Shown: one piece after another, positions 35,399-48,385 of the stretch
Layout of the letters: each line of letters opens with the position of its first letter
Numbering within the stretch: position 1 is the stretch's first letter
Assembly (NCBI GenBank): GCA_937974195.1
Contig: CALJIC010000228.1
Span: forward strand, 1 to 64,000
Length of the DNA: 64,000 nucleotides
Reading direction: 5' to 3'
From: an uncultured Roseiflexaceae bacterium
GTDB lineage: Bacteria > Chloroflexota > Chloroflexia > Chloroflexales > Roseiflexaceae
Notes under the pieces: generated by a model
Seen by the model: the letters and a program-made list of their open reading frames with translations, nothing else
Databases searched by the model: none
Told to the model about the DNA's origin: nothing
Made by a program: the position numbers and the translations under genes

Positions 35399-35782
35399 AT
35401 GCCCGACCAACCCGCTCGCAATCCGGCGATCGTCCTCGTCGAAGATGAGCCGGATATTCTGATCATCCTGCATCGCCTGATGCGCGATCTGACCGGCGGG
35501 TACGACATCGTGACGGTCAACGGCGGTGCGGAGGCCCTGGCTCAGATCGCTCTGCGCCCGGTGCCGCTGGTGATCACGGACTACAACATGCCCGGCATGA
35601 ACGGCCTGCAGCTCACCAGTGAGATCAAGGAAACCTCGCCAGAGACGCGTGTGGTGCTGATCACCGCCTATGCGACGCCCGAGCTCGAGAAGCGGGCCCG
35701 CGAGCAGCGCGTGGACTATTATCTCCCCAAGCCCTTCCCGCTCGACCGTCTCGAGCAGATCGTCCGCGATGTGCTGAAGTAG
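35399..35782 (+). CDS. Single-domain response regulator (REC)
   Basis: A 127-residue receiver domain with no output domain. Acidic pocket EDEP near the N-terminus, phospho-acceptor Asp in LVITDYNMPGMNG, Thr in LITAYA, and Lys in YLPKPFPLD. ATG at 35399 with TTGAGGAG upstream is used; the frame is open for 30 codons before it but without homology. No histidine kinase gene is adjacent, so its partner is elsewhere. It may act as a phosphate shuttle or protein-binding switch. Confidence 0.92.
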   Translation: MPDQPARNPAIVLVEDEPDILIILHRLMRDLTGGYDIVTVNGGAEALAQIALRPVPLVITDYNMPGMNGLQLTSEIKETSPETRVVLITAYATPELEKRAREQRVDYYLPKPFPLDRLEQIVRDVLK

Positions 35783-35841
35783 ACCGCGTCCGATTGCGGC
35801 TCCCAGCCGCCGTCGGGACGCCCTATCGGGAATCTGTAGAG

Positions 35842-35863
35842 ACGCCCCCGATGGGGCGTTTCG
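35842..35863 (+). terminator. Intrinsic terminator after the response regulator
   Basis: The 7-bp stem ACGCCCC/GGGGCGT (35842-35848 with 35853-35859) with a CGAT loop is followed by TTTCGT. It lies 60 bp after the stop and just ahead of the ribosome binding site of the next gene. Its form resembles that of the terminator at 4178. Confidence 0.6.
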
Positions 35864-35883
35864 TGTTGAAGTAGGGGGAAGCC

Positions 35884-37497
35884 ATGCCCGGTATGATCGT
35901 CGCGGCCGAGCCGGTGGCCGTCGAGGCCGGCGCGCGGGTGCTCATGAGCGGCGGGAACGCCGTCGACGCCGCCGTCGTCTGCGCCTTCGTCCAGATGGTG
36001 GTGAATCCGCAGATGTGCGGCATCGGCGGCTATATGATCGCGACGGTCCACCTGCCCGGCGAGCCGGCGGCGCGCACCTACCTGCTGGACGCCCCGGCCC
36101 TCGCCGGGTCGCGGGTGACGCCGGAGATGTGGCAGGACAAGCTCATCCGGCCGAACCCGGACGGCTGGGGCTACTTCCTGCAGGGGAAGGTGAACGACGC
36201 CGGCTACCAGTCGATCTGCACGCCCGGAACGGTCAAGGGCCTCGCGGCGCTGCTGGAGCGCTGGGGCACGCTCCCGTGGTCGGCCGCGCTCGAGCCGGCG
36301 GCCCAAGTGGCTGAGGAGGGGTTCATGGTGGACAGCCACCTGGCGGCGCGCTGGAAGACCCGCGCGGCGCACCCCGAGGGCTGCTCGCTGCTCGACTACA
36401 TCCTGCTCAACCAGGAGGCGCGCCGCATCTACCTGACGGCGGACGGCCGGCCGTACGACGAGGGCCAGCTGCTGCGCAACCCGGACTACGCGCGCACGCT
36501 GCGCCACCTCGCCGCGCACGGGCCGGAGGACTTCTACACCGGGCACCTCGCGCGCCAGATCAGCGCGGACCTCGAGGCCAACGGCGCCTTCGTCACCGCC
36601 GAGGACCTGGCGAGCTACCGCGTGCGCGATGAGGCGCCGACGATCGGGACCTACCGCGGCTACACGGTGGTCACCTCGCAGGCGCCGCACGGCGGCCCGA
36701 CGCTGATCGAGATCCTCAACATCCTCGAGGGCTACGACCTGGCGGCGCTCGGCCACAACACGCCGGAGTACATCGCCCTGGTCGCGGATGCGATGCAGGC
36801 GGCCTTCGCCGACCGCGCCCAGTATATCGGCGACCCGGCGTTCGTCGATGTGCCTCTGGCGGAGCTGACGAGCAAGGAGCGCGCCGCGCGCTGGCGCGAG
36901 CGCATTGACGCCGGCGAGCCGATCGCCGCCGGCGCGCCCGACATGATCGCACCGGGCACCACCCACGTGAGCGTCGTCGACAGCGCGGGCGCCTGCGTGG
37001 CTCTGACGCACTCGCTGGGCGTGTCGTCGGGCGTGATCACGCCGGGCCTCGGCTTCATGTACAACAACTCGATGGTGAACTTCGACCCGCTGCCCGGCCG
37101 GCGCAACTCGATCGCACCCGGCAAGGGGCGCTCTACCGGCATGTCGCCGACGATCGTCTACCGCGGCGATGAGCCGGTGCTGGTGCTTGGGGCGCCGGGC
37201 GCCAGCCGGATCATCACCGGCGTGCTGCAGGTGCTCCTGAACGTGATCGACTTCGGCATGGGGGTGAGCGAAGCCGTGCTCGCGCCGCGCTTCGACTGCC
37301 AGGGCGAGCGGGTTGTGGTGCAGAATCGCATCCCCGAGTATGTGTGCGAGCGCGTGCGCGCCCGGCGCCCGGTGGTGCGGCTTCCCCAGAGCCATGGCGC
37401 CATTGGGCTGGTCCAGGCGATCGCGATCGACACTGCGAGCGGGCGGCTGAGCGGCTGCGCCGATACCGGGAGCTCGGGGATGGCGCTGTTGGTGTAG
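35884..37497 (+). CDS. Gamma-glutamyltransferase family protein
   Basis: An Ntn-hydrolase of 537 residues that cleaves or transfers gamma-glutamyl groups. The precursor self-cleaves before the Thr nucleophile, here T360 in PGTTHVSVVDSAG. Other motifs: MSGGNAVDAAVVCAF and CGIGGYM near the N-terminus, and SPTIVY with the GAPGASRI block in the small subunit. No signal peptide is seen, so it is probably cytoplasmic. GGGGGAAG precedes the ATG. It has no operon partner downstream. Confidence 0.9.
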   Translation: MPGMIVAAEPVAVEAGARVLMSGGNAVDAAVVCAFVQMVVNPQMCGIGGYMIATVHLPGEPAARTYLLDAPALAGSRVTPEMWQDKLIRPNPDGWGYFLQGKVNDAGYQSICTPGTVKGLAALLERWGTLPWSAALEPAAQVAEEGFMVDSHLAARWKTRAAHPEGCSLLDYILLNQEARRIYLTADGRPYDEGQLLRNPDYARTLRHLAAHGPEDFYTGHLARQISADLEANGAFVTAEDLASYRVRDEAPTIGTYRGYTVVTSQAPHGGPTLIEILNILEGYDLAALGHNTPEYIALVADAMQAAFADRAQYIGDPAFVDVPLAELTSKERAARWRERIDAGEPIAAGAPDMIAPGTTHVSVVDSAGACVALTHSLGVSSGVITPGLGFMYNNSMVNFDPLPGRRNSIAPGKGRSTGMSPTIVYRGDEPVLVLGAPGASRIITGVLQVLLNVIDFGMGVSEAVLAPRFDCQGERVVVQNRIPEYVCERVRARRPVVRLPQSHGAIGLVQAIAIDTASGRLSGCADTGSSGMALLV

Positions 37498-37592
37498 GCG
37501 CGGTTCTGAAAATTTGTTAATAATCGGTTTAGTACTTTCGCCCTTGCCGGTACTGGTACCTCCGGTACGGACACATCGATACCAGTGTACGA

Positions 37593-37860
37593 TTGAGGCG
37601 GGCGAGCGCGCGTGCTATTCTCTGTGTGTCGCCGGGCTCCTACATCGCAGCCTCGTCCCAAGCCCGCGACACACAAGGTCAGTCTCGCTCGTCCGCCCAC
37701 GATACGACCTGGCCGCAGCTCCACCCACTACCAACGCACCCCGAGCTGCGGCACTCACTCACCAACATTCAAGCGAGCATCGCAGCACGGCGAGCACTGA
37801 CAGACAGCCGTTGTTTGAGTTCGTCCCGGTCTGGCCCTGGCATATGCCAGGGCCGCTGTC
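37593..37860 (+). ncRNA. Candidate structured RNA in a gene-free region
   Basis: A promoter-like pair, TTGAGG (37593-37598) and TATTCT (37616-37621), has 17-bp spacing. Right after it a 14-bp stem can form: 37624-37632 plus 37634-37638 with 37661-37674, one bulged C. A weaker hairpin lies at 37745-37750/37781-37786 and a perfect 22-bp palindrome at 37833-37854. There is no credible ORF in 37498-37984. The RNA class is not recognised; I did not see tmRNA, RNase P or SRP signatures. The rest of the gap holds a two-hairpin element at about 37930-37970. Confidence 0.35.
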
Positions 37861-37984
37861 ATGTCTGGTTCAGAGCTTACGCGATGGCCTCGCCCCTCTA
37901 TCCTCCCGGAGGGTCTGGGGAGGCGAAGCCTCCTCAGCATCTCTCTTCCTGTCAGGAAGGCTTCAGCGCCGCACCGCATTCGCT

Positions 37985-38548
37985 TCAGCGCAGGGTGATT
38001 ATCTGGGTGGTCTCGCCGCGCGAGGTGGTGGTTGTGACCGGCAGCCCGGTGCGGAGGACGAGCCGCTGCACCGCTTCGTTCTCCGCCAGCGAGACGGCGC
38101 GGATGCGCCGGAGGCCGCCCGCCATCGCCACCTGGATGATCAGGTCGATCATGAGCGTGCCGAGCCCTTCGCGCTGGAAGTCGTCGCGGATGACGATCGC
38201 CACCTCGGCAGTGGTGGGGTCATCGGCATCGCGCGCCAGGCGCGCCACTCCCACCGCGTGGTCGCGCCCGTCGTCCTCGACCGCAGTGGCGATCAGCGCG
38301 GCGGCGAGGTGCGGGTTGAGCTCGGACAGCCGGTGCGCCTCGCGCCAGATGAGCTCATCCGGCGGGTCCTGGTGCTGCGACATGAAGCGCAGCCGCCGCG
38401 TCTCCGGCGAGAGGCGTTTGTAGAGCTCCACCAGCAGCTCATCGTCCTCGGGGGTGATGTGCCGGATGCACACAGCGCGGCCGCGGCGGGTCGTCGCCAT
38501 CAGCCGGCTGTCGCCGTGGGCAAATGTGCGCTGTTCCTCGCTCGCCAT
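37985..38548 (-). CDS. GNAT-family N-acetyltransferase
   Basis: A 187-residue single GNAT domain that transfers an acetyl group from acetyl-CoA. The N-terminal substrate strand reads CIRHITPEDDELLVELYKRLS, as in the acetyltransferase domain of Pat/YfiQ-type enzymes. The acetyl-CoA loop is DDFQREGLGTLM, and the end is RTGLPV. The frame is open further upstream through repeat DNA, but AAGGAG 8 nt before the ATG at 38548 and the start of similarity support this start. It could be a protein lysine acetyltransferase; the substrate is not identified. Confidence 0.85.
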   Translation of the reverse strand: MASEEQRTFAHGDSRLMATTRRGRAVCIRHITPEDDELLVELYKRLSPETRRLRFMSQHQDPPDELIWREAHRLSELNPHLAAALIATAVEDDGRDHAVGVARLARDADDPTTAEVAIVIRDDFQREGLGTLMIDLIIQVAMAGGLRRIRAVSLAENEAVQRLVLRTGLPVTTTTSRGETTQIITLR

Positions 38549-38600
38549 CCTGCCGGCTCCTTGCACACTGCTGCTCTCTTTCGATATGACTGACGCGGCA

Positions 38601-38790
38601 CAGGGCGACCGCGTAAGTATTCCACGGGCAGCTCTTCTCTGCCGCTGTGCGGCGACACAGTCGCCGCACAGCGGCAGAGGAAGCGAGATTCTGGGGAGGC
38701 GAAGCCTCCCCAAACACCTCTGCAGGGTGAGGTGTAGAGACCGCAGGCCCTCCACGGGCTTTTTCCGCCGCAGAGCGGCGCAAGAGGGAA
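38601..38790. repeat. Palindrome-rich dispersed repeats between GNAT and hom genes
   Basis: A perfect 17-bp stem (38639-38655 with 38661-38677, loop CACAG) and an 8-bp stem GGGGAGGC/GCCTCCCC (38693-38700 with 38704-38711) form a two-hairpin element on the minus strand. The word at 38601-38617 matches 161-177 exactly. A GCCGC/GCGGC fragment occurs at about 38766-38780. No gene is supported in 38549-38872. Confidence 0.7.
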
Positions 38791-38872
38791 TGCTAGGGCG
38801 GCTTCGCCGCACACGAACACTGCTCCATCTCTGCTATGATACACGCATCGTGCTGAGAAGGAGCGCTTGTCC

Positions 38873-39928
38873 ATGGAACTCACTCGCTACCGGCTCGCCC
38901 TGGCGGGATTCGGATCGGTCGGGCAGGGCCTGGCGCAGATCATTCACAGCCACAGCGCGCGCCTGGTGCGCCAGTACGGCGTCGAGCTGAGCATCGTCGC
39001 GGTCGCGGCGCGCTCGTGGGGCGCGTACGACCCGCGCGGCCTCGACCCGCAGGCGCTGCTGGAGGCCGCCCGCGCGCGCGACCTCGGGCGCGTGCCGCAC
39101 CCGCGCCGCTGGGATGCGCTTGAGATGATCGCCTCGGCCGAGGCCGATGTGCTGATCGAGGTCACGCCGACGGATCTCGCCGACGGCGAGCCGGCCACCA
39201 GCCACGTGCGCGCCGCCTTTGGGCGCGGCTGGCACGTCGTCACGGCCAACAAGGGGCCGGTGGCGCTGCACCTGGCGGCCCTGCGCCGCGAGGCCGCGGC
39301 CGCCGGGGTGTTCTTCGGCTTCGAGGGCACGGTGATGGGCGGGACCCCGGCGCTGCGCCTGGGCATGACCGACCTCGCGGGCTGCAGCGTGGCCGAGGTG
39401 CGCGGCATCGTCAACGGCACGACGAACTACATCCTGACCCAGATGGAGCAGGGCATGTCCTACGAGGAGGCGCTCCGTCAGGCTCAGGAGCTGGGCTACG
39501 CCGAGGCCGATCCCAGCGGGGACGTGGAGGGGCACGACGCGGCCGCGAAGGCGGCTATTCTCGCCAACGCGCTGATGGACGCCAGCCTCACCCCCGGTGA
39601 CGTCGAGCGCGAGGGCATCACCGGGCTCACGTCCGATGCGGTCGCCGCCGCCCAGTCCGCCGGGGAGCGCTGGAAGCTGATCGCCCGCGTCTGGCGCGAA
39701 GGGGAGGCGGTGCGGGCGAGCGTCCGCCCGCTGCGTCTGCCGCTCAGCCACCCGCTCGCCGCGGTGGCCGGCGCCACGAACGCGATCACGTTCACCACGG
39801 ATCTGCTCGGCGATGTGACGCTGGTCGGCCCGGGGGCGGGGGGTGTGCCCACCGGGTTCGCGCTGCTCTCGGACTTGCTGGAGCTGCATCGCACGAACAC
39901 GCGCTACCGGGCTCCGCGCCACGAGTGA
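38873..39928 (+). CDS. hom: Homoserine dehydrogenase (no ACT domain)
   Basis: This NAD(P)-dependent enzyme makes homoserine for threonine and methionine. It has 351 residues. The Rossmann loop GFGSVGQGL, the substrate region EGTVMGGTPALR and the family motif GIVNGTTNYILTQM are intact, and the ADPSGDVEGHDAAAKAAIL segment has catalytic residues. The regulatory ACT domain is absent. ATG at 38873 is chosen over TTG at 38867 because AAGGAG (38858-38863) is then 9 nt upstream. A TATGAT box at 38835-38840 may be the -10. With lysine made from aminoadipate in this organism, the aspartate route would serve mainly Thr and Met. Confidence 0.93.
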   Translation: MELTRYRLALAGFGSVGQGLAQIIHSHSARLVRQYGVELSIVAVAARSWGAYDPRGLDPQALLEAARARDLGRVPHPRRWDALEMIASAEADVLIEVTPTDLADGEPATSHVRAAFGRGWHVVTANKGPVALHLAALRREAAAAGVFFGFEGTVMGGTPALRLGMTDLAGCSVAEVRGIVNGTTNYILTQMEQGMSYEEALRQAQELGYAEADPSGDVEGHDAAAKAAILANALMDASLTPGDVEREGITGLTSDAVAAAQSAGERWKLIARVWREGEAVRASVRPLRLPLSHPLAAVAGATNAITFTTDLLGDVTLVGPGAGGVPTGFALLSDLLELHRTNTRYRAPRHE

Positions 39929-40009
39929 CGCGGGACGAGGCTGTGCTCGGCGGGGAGGCGGGGTCCTCGCGGCGTGTGGTCGCCAGGCCGCTGCCGCGGG
40001 GCACCTCCG

Positions 40010-41167
40010 CTAGATGGCCCGCGCAGCGCCTCTGCCCGGCGCGCCCTTATCGGCATCAGCGGCGCCGCTCGCGAGCACCCTCTTGCTCCACCCGTTGCGC
40101 ACCTCGAACAGGATGGTCTGCACGGCCGAGCTGGTCGAGCCGGTCTTCGGCTCGAAGGCGCTGGTCATCAGGAACAGCCGGTGCCAGCCGTTGCTCAGCT
40201 CGCGGGTATCGATCGTGAGCTTGCCCTCGTAGGCGCCGGGGCCGCACGCCGGCGTGGGGCCGGACACGTGCGGCGGGCCATCCAGGCAGAGCGGCGTGCC
40301 CGGGTCCCCGTGGTGGAAGTCGGGGTCCACGGCGGCGTACCAGCTGGTCACCTCGATCCCCTCGGCGCCGCGCTTGAGGCGCACCTGTGGCCGCCACACG
40401 CCGGAGACTGGGCCGGTCGGCGGGTTCAGGATGTTGGCGATCATGTAGTTGGCGTGGGTGTACCAGCCGCGCCCCTCCAGGATGTCGGGATTCTCGTAGA
40501 CGTCGTCGCGCGGGTTGCCGTTCTTCAGGTAGGCGTGCAGCCCGGTGGAGGTGCGCATGCTCTCCGTCTCGCCGCCCTTGCCGCGCTGGTGCACGAAGGC
40601 GCGGATGCGGAACTGCTGCCAGCCGTCGTGCGCGGCCCGGCGCGTGTCGACCACCAGCGTGTCTTCCCACACGCACGTCTCGCCGTCCGGGCAGGTGCGC
40701 GGCGGGTCGAAGACGAGGCAGGCCACCGCGTAGTCGTCGCCCTCGCACTCCTCCGGCGCCGGCTCGACCCGGTCGGTGGCGATCCCGACGTTCAGGCGGT
40801 AGAACTCCCCCGGGTTGTCGTGCATGATGCTGCGTATCGTCAGCGTGATCTCGCCGCTGATCGTGGCTTTGTGCGGGAAGCACAGCCCGGTGTGCAGGTG
40901 GCCGCGGTCCTGCCCGGGCTTGCCGTCCTCCCCCACCTTCCCGGGCGTCGTCACCCACCAGTTCTGCGCCTCCATGAAGATCTCGCCCGGCTTGCAGCCC
41001 TGCGGGTGTTCCGCGCCCAGGAGATGGTTCATGTGTGAGCTGTCGTGGGCGGCGAGCGCGTCGTCCGCCGGCTGGTGCGCGCTGGAGAGCTGGAGGAGAA
41101 GCGCGGTGCTGATGAGCGTGAGCAGGGTGAGCGCGCGCCGGCGGGCCGAGGCGTTGCTGTGAGCCAT
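40010..41167 (-). CDS. Secreted protein of unknown function
   Basis: A 385-residue protein with a clear signal peptide (about 1-30, ending near LLLQLSSAHQ). The mature part is rich in His, Trp and Cys (for example DSSHMNHLLGAEH, CEGDDYAVACLVF and CPDGETCVWED) and looks like a beta-rich domain with possible disulfides. No family is recognised. AAGGAGG lies 9 nt before the ATG. Its tail (after about residue 365) is low-complexity. It follows the gltB terminator, so it has its own promoter. Confidence 0.7.
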   Translation of the reverse strand: MAHSNASARRRALTLLTLISTALLLQLSSAHQPADDALAAHDSSHMNHLLGAEHPQGCKPGEIFMEAQNWWVTTPGKVGEDGKPGQDRGHLHTGLCFPHKATISGEITLTIRSIMHDNPGEFYRLNVGIATDRVEPAPEECEGDDYAVACLVFDPPRTCPDGETCVWEDTLVVDTRRAAHDGWQQFRIRAFVHQRGKGGETESMRTSTGLHAYLKNGNPRDDVYENPDILEGRGWYTHANYMIANILNPPTGPVSGVWRPQVRLKRGAEGIEVTSWYAAVDPDFHHGDPGTPLCLDGPPHVSGPTPACGPGAYEGKLTIDTRELSNGWHRLFLMTSAFEPKTGSTSSAVQTILFEVRNGWSKRVLASGAADADKGAPGRGAARAI

Positions 41168-41287
41168 GGGATATGGCCTCCTTACGTCGGCTGGGACGTG
41201 ATGGCGCGTGCTGGCTATTATACTATCCCGCCGATCTCCCTGGAAGGGGCGAGGTGTGGCGGCCTGCCACGCCGCGCGCGAGCAAAG

Positions 41288-41317
41288 GAAAACCCCTTCC
41301 GCGCGTTGCGGAAGGGG
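41288..41317 (-). terminator. gltB terminator
   Basis: A perfect 10-bp stem CCCCTTCCGC/GCGGAAGGGG (41293-41302 with 41308-41317), loop 5 nt. Read on the minus strand it is followed by TTTTCCTTT. It lies about 75 bp downstream of gltB and upstream of the secreted protein gene. The other sequence of 41168-41394 shows nothing further. Confidence 0.85.
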
Positions 41318-41394
41318 CTGTAGACGGAGCAGGCGCCGCTACACGGGCGCCCGCTCTCGACGGTATCGCGTCGTTCGGCGTGCTGGGGCCGGAG

Positions 41395-46071
<4,677 letters not shown>

Positions 46072-46263
46072 GCGCGTGTCTTCCCTTATGCACAGTGCAC
46101 AGACGGTGTAGCGAAACCCCTCGGCGAGGAGGGGCGCGGGCACAGCTCGTGGTGCGTATGGCGCGTAGGCGTCGGAGAATCAAAATGCCCACAGCGGTCT
46201 CCTGGCCATCCAGAGAGCTGCGGGCGTCACTGCAAGCCGCTTGTTTGATTCAGGTTAACGCAG

Positions 46264-46292
46264 AATCTACACGAGCGGCTCGGAGATGTCAA
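46264..46292 (-). promoter_or_regulatory. gltB promoter
   Basis: On the minus strand TTGACA (46292-46287) and TAGATT (46269-46264) are separated by 17 bp. This predicts a start near 46257 and a 5' leader of about 185 nt before gltB. The leader contains no recognisable riboswitch. Confidence 0.7.
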
Positions 46293-46464
46293 TTGGACGT
46301 TTTGTATAAGCGCGGCGCGTGCGAACGGCGGGGGCGAGGCTTGGGATTCGGCGCGCGCACTCTTCCTGCCGTACCAGAGGGGGAACATTCGCTGCGGGCG
46401 CCGCGGGGACGAGCGCGGCGGGCGTTGGGGGTTTTGCACAAATCTGGCGGCGTGCTCCGAAATG

Positions 46465-46503
46465 CCGAGGCGCTGCGGCTGCGTCGCAGCCGCAGCGCCT
46501 CGG
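46465..46503 (-). terminator. 39-bp perfect palindrome after the Amt unit
   Basis: A 19-bp arm (46465-46483) pairs perfectly with 46485-46503 around a single central base. On the minus strand it starts 8 nt after the stop of the 45-residue gene. There is no U-tract, so it may be an atypical terminator, an mRNA stabiliser, or a dispersed palindrome. Confidence 0.5.
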
Positions 46504-46511
46504 CCGTTACC

Positions 46512-46649
46512 CTAGGCCTTCTGGGCGGAGAGCTCCAGCGACGCCTCGGCGTCCTTCGCCGTCACGCCTGTGGCGGTGCCGGGCATGAGGATCCACGTGG
46601 CGAACAGCAGGACGAACAGCACCAGTGCGATGAGAGCGATCGGGTCCAT
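46512..46649 (-). CDS. Small membrane protein (45 residues) downstream of amt
   Basis: A 45-residue peptide with one membrane helix (about residues 4-22: IALIALVLFVLLFATWIL) and a short polar tail ending AQKA. The start is strongly supported by AAAGGAG 8 nt before the ATG. It begins 65 bp after the amt stop and ends 8 bp before a 39-bp palindrome. It may be a partner or regulator of the Amt channel; this is inferred from position only. Confidence 0.75.
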   Translation of the reverse strand: MDPIALIALVLFVLLFATWILMPGTATGVTAKDAEASLELSAQKA

Positions 46650-46714
46650 AGGGCAGTCTCCTTTCGAGATGGATTTGGTTTGGCTAGAGTACAGACGTGT
46701 CCGCGAACGGTGTC

Positions 46715-47944
46715 CTACGGCTGGTAGGCGGCCTCGCCGTGCTGCGTGACGTCCAGGCCGCGCTGCTCCTCATCCTGCGAGACGCGGATGCCGATCACGG
46801 CGTCGATCGCCTTCAGCAGCACCCACGTGACTGCGGCGGCGTAGACCGCCACGACCACCACGGCGATCAGCTGGGTGACCAGCTGCCCCGGGTTGCCGTA
46901 CAGCAGGCCGTTGCTGCCGCCCTCGTTGACCGCCGTGGTGGCGAAGATACCGGTGGCGAGCGCGCCGATCATTCCGCCGACGCCGTGGACGCCGAACACA
47001 TCGAGCGAGTCATCGACGCGACCGCGCACCACCAGCTCGACGGCCACGAAGCAGCCGACGCCGGCGAGGAAGCCGATGATCAGGCTGGACATCGGCGTGA
47101 CGAACCCGGCGGCCGGGGTGATGCCGACCAGCCCGGCGACCGCGCCGGCCGCGGCGCCGAGGACGCTCGGCTGCTTGTGCCGGACCCAGCTGGCGGTCAT
47201 CCAGGACAGCGCGCCCATCGCCGCCGCCAGGTGGGTGTTGATGAACGCCGTCGCGCCGAGCTCATTGGCGCCCAGCGAGCTGCCGGCGTTGAAGCCGAAC
47301 CAGCCGAACCACAGCAGCGCCGTGCCGAGGATCGTCATCGTGGCGTTGTGGGGCGGCATCGGCTCGGAGCCGTAGCCGATGCGCTTGCCGAGCACCAGCG
47401 CGCACACCAGCGCCGAGACGCCCGAGGTGATGTGGACCACCGTGCCGCCGGCGAAGTCCAGCGCGCCCAGCTCGCGGATCCAGCCGCCGACCGCCCACAC
47501 CCAGTGCGCGACCGGGGCGTAGACCAGCGTGGCCCACAGCAGCGAGAAGATCACGAACGCCTTGAAGCGCTTGCGCTCGGCGAAGGCGCCGGAGATCAGC
47601 GCCGGCGTGATGATCGCAAACATCATCTGGAAGACCACCCACGCCGCGTGCGGGATCGTCGCGGCGTAGTCGGCGTTCGGCTCGCCGCCGACGCCGTTCA
47701 GGCCGAAGAAGCTCAGGTCGCCGATGAAGCCGCCGACGCTGGGGCCGAACGCCAGGCTGTAGCCCCACAGCGCCCACTGGATCGAGATCAGCGCCAGGAT
47801 GAAGAAGCTGTGCATGATGGTGGAGAGGACGTTCTTCTCTCGCACCATACCGCCGTAGAACAGCGCGAGCCCGGGCGTCATGAGCATGACCAGCGCCGCC
47901 GAGACGAGCACCCAGGCTGTATCCGCTCCGTTGATTGCTTCCAC
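46715..47944 (-). CDS. amt: Ammonium transporter (Amt family)
   Basis: A 409-residue trimeric ammonium channel with eleven membrane helices. Family motifs are visible: LALFYGGMVREKN, the WALWGYSLAFG turn, the DFAGGTVVHITSG signature, WFGWFGFNAGS and GVHGVGGMIGALATGIFA with pore histidines. No signal peptide is predicted, as the mature protein begins with a hydrophobic helix. No glnB/glnK gene is adjacent, which is unusual for Amt. It provides ammonium for glutamine and glutamate synthesis. Confidence 0.95.
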   Translation of the reverse strand: MEAINGADTAWVLVSAALVMLMTPGLALFYGGMVREKNVLSTIMHSFFILALISIQWALWGYSLAFGPSVGGFIGDLSFFGLNGVGGEPNADYAATIPHAAWVVFQMMFAIITPALISGAFAERKRFKAFVIFSLLWATLVYAPVAHWVWAVGGWIRELGALDFAGGTVVHITSGVSALVCALVLGKRIGYGSEPMPPHNATMTILGTALLWFGWFGFNAGSSLGANELGATAFINTHLAAAMGALSWMTASWVRHKQPSVLGAAAGAVAGLVGITPAAGFVTPMSSLIIGFLAGVGCFVAVELVVRGRVDDSLDVFGVHGVGGMIGALATGIFATTAVNEGGSNGLLYGNPGQLVTQLIAVVVVAVYAAAVTWVLLKAIDAVIGIRVSQDEEQRGLDVTQHGEAAYQP

Positions 47945-47979
47945 GAATGTGACTCCTTACTATTCCTACAGGGCGGCGG

Positions 47980-48055
47980 GAACGGGAGGCGAAGCCTCCT
48001 CGCGAAACTTCCGTGTCTCGTCGCTCTGGGCTGCAGAGCGGCGAGGGTGGGCACC
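47980..48055 (+). repeat. Two-hairpin element variant upstream of amt
   Basis: GGGAGGC-GAA-GCCTCCTC is followed by a pyrimidine-rich link and CGTCGCTCTGGGCTGCAGAGCGGCG, the same order as the other two-hairpin elements. The rest of 48056-48385 holds no gene and no promoter I could define. Confidence 0.55.
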
Positions 48056-48385
48056 GCTACAGGTGCCGGCTCTCCAGACCTCTCCTCACACTAGCTGTCG
48101 AGAGACATTGAAGTACTCGGCCTCAGGCCCAAGGCGCGCCGCGTCGGCGACGCTGGTGGGCTTCGGCTCCGGCGGTTTTTGGCATCGCTCGTGTCCTTTC
48201 CTTCAAGCCCTCTTGGGCATAACACAGTACGCCGGGGGGCGAACGTGGTCCGCCCGGCTACGCAGCACTGCGTCACATCATGCGTTGAAGGCAGGGGTTC
48301 TCTGCAGGGGTTAGGTTACGTTATGAAACGGTTTTTTGGAATGGCGATTCGATACGAACATGGCCTGCGGGCAGTTGGACAAATA

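Noticed and set aside
46227..46439. A 70-codon minus-strand ORF upstream of gltB
   Set aside because: It lacks a ribosome binding site and family features, and it spans the predicted gltB promoter.
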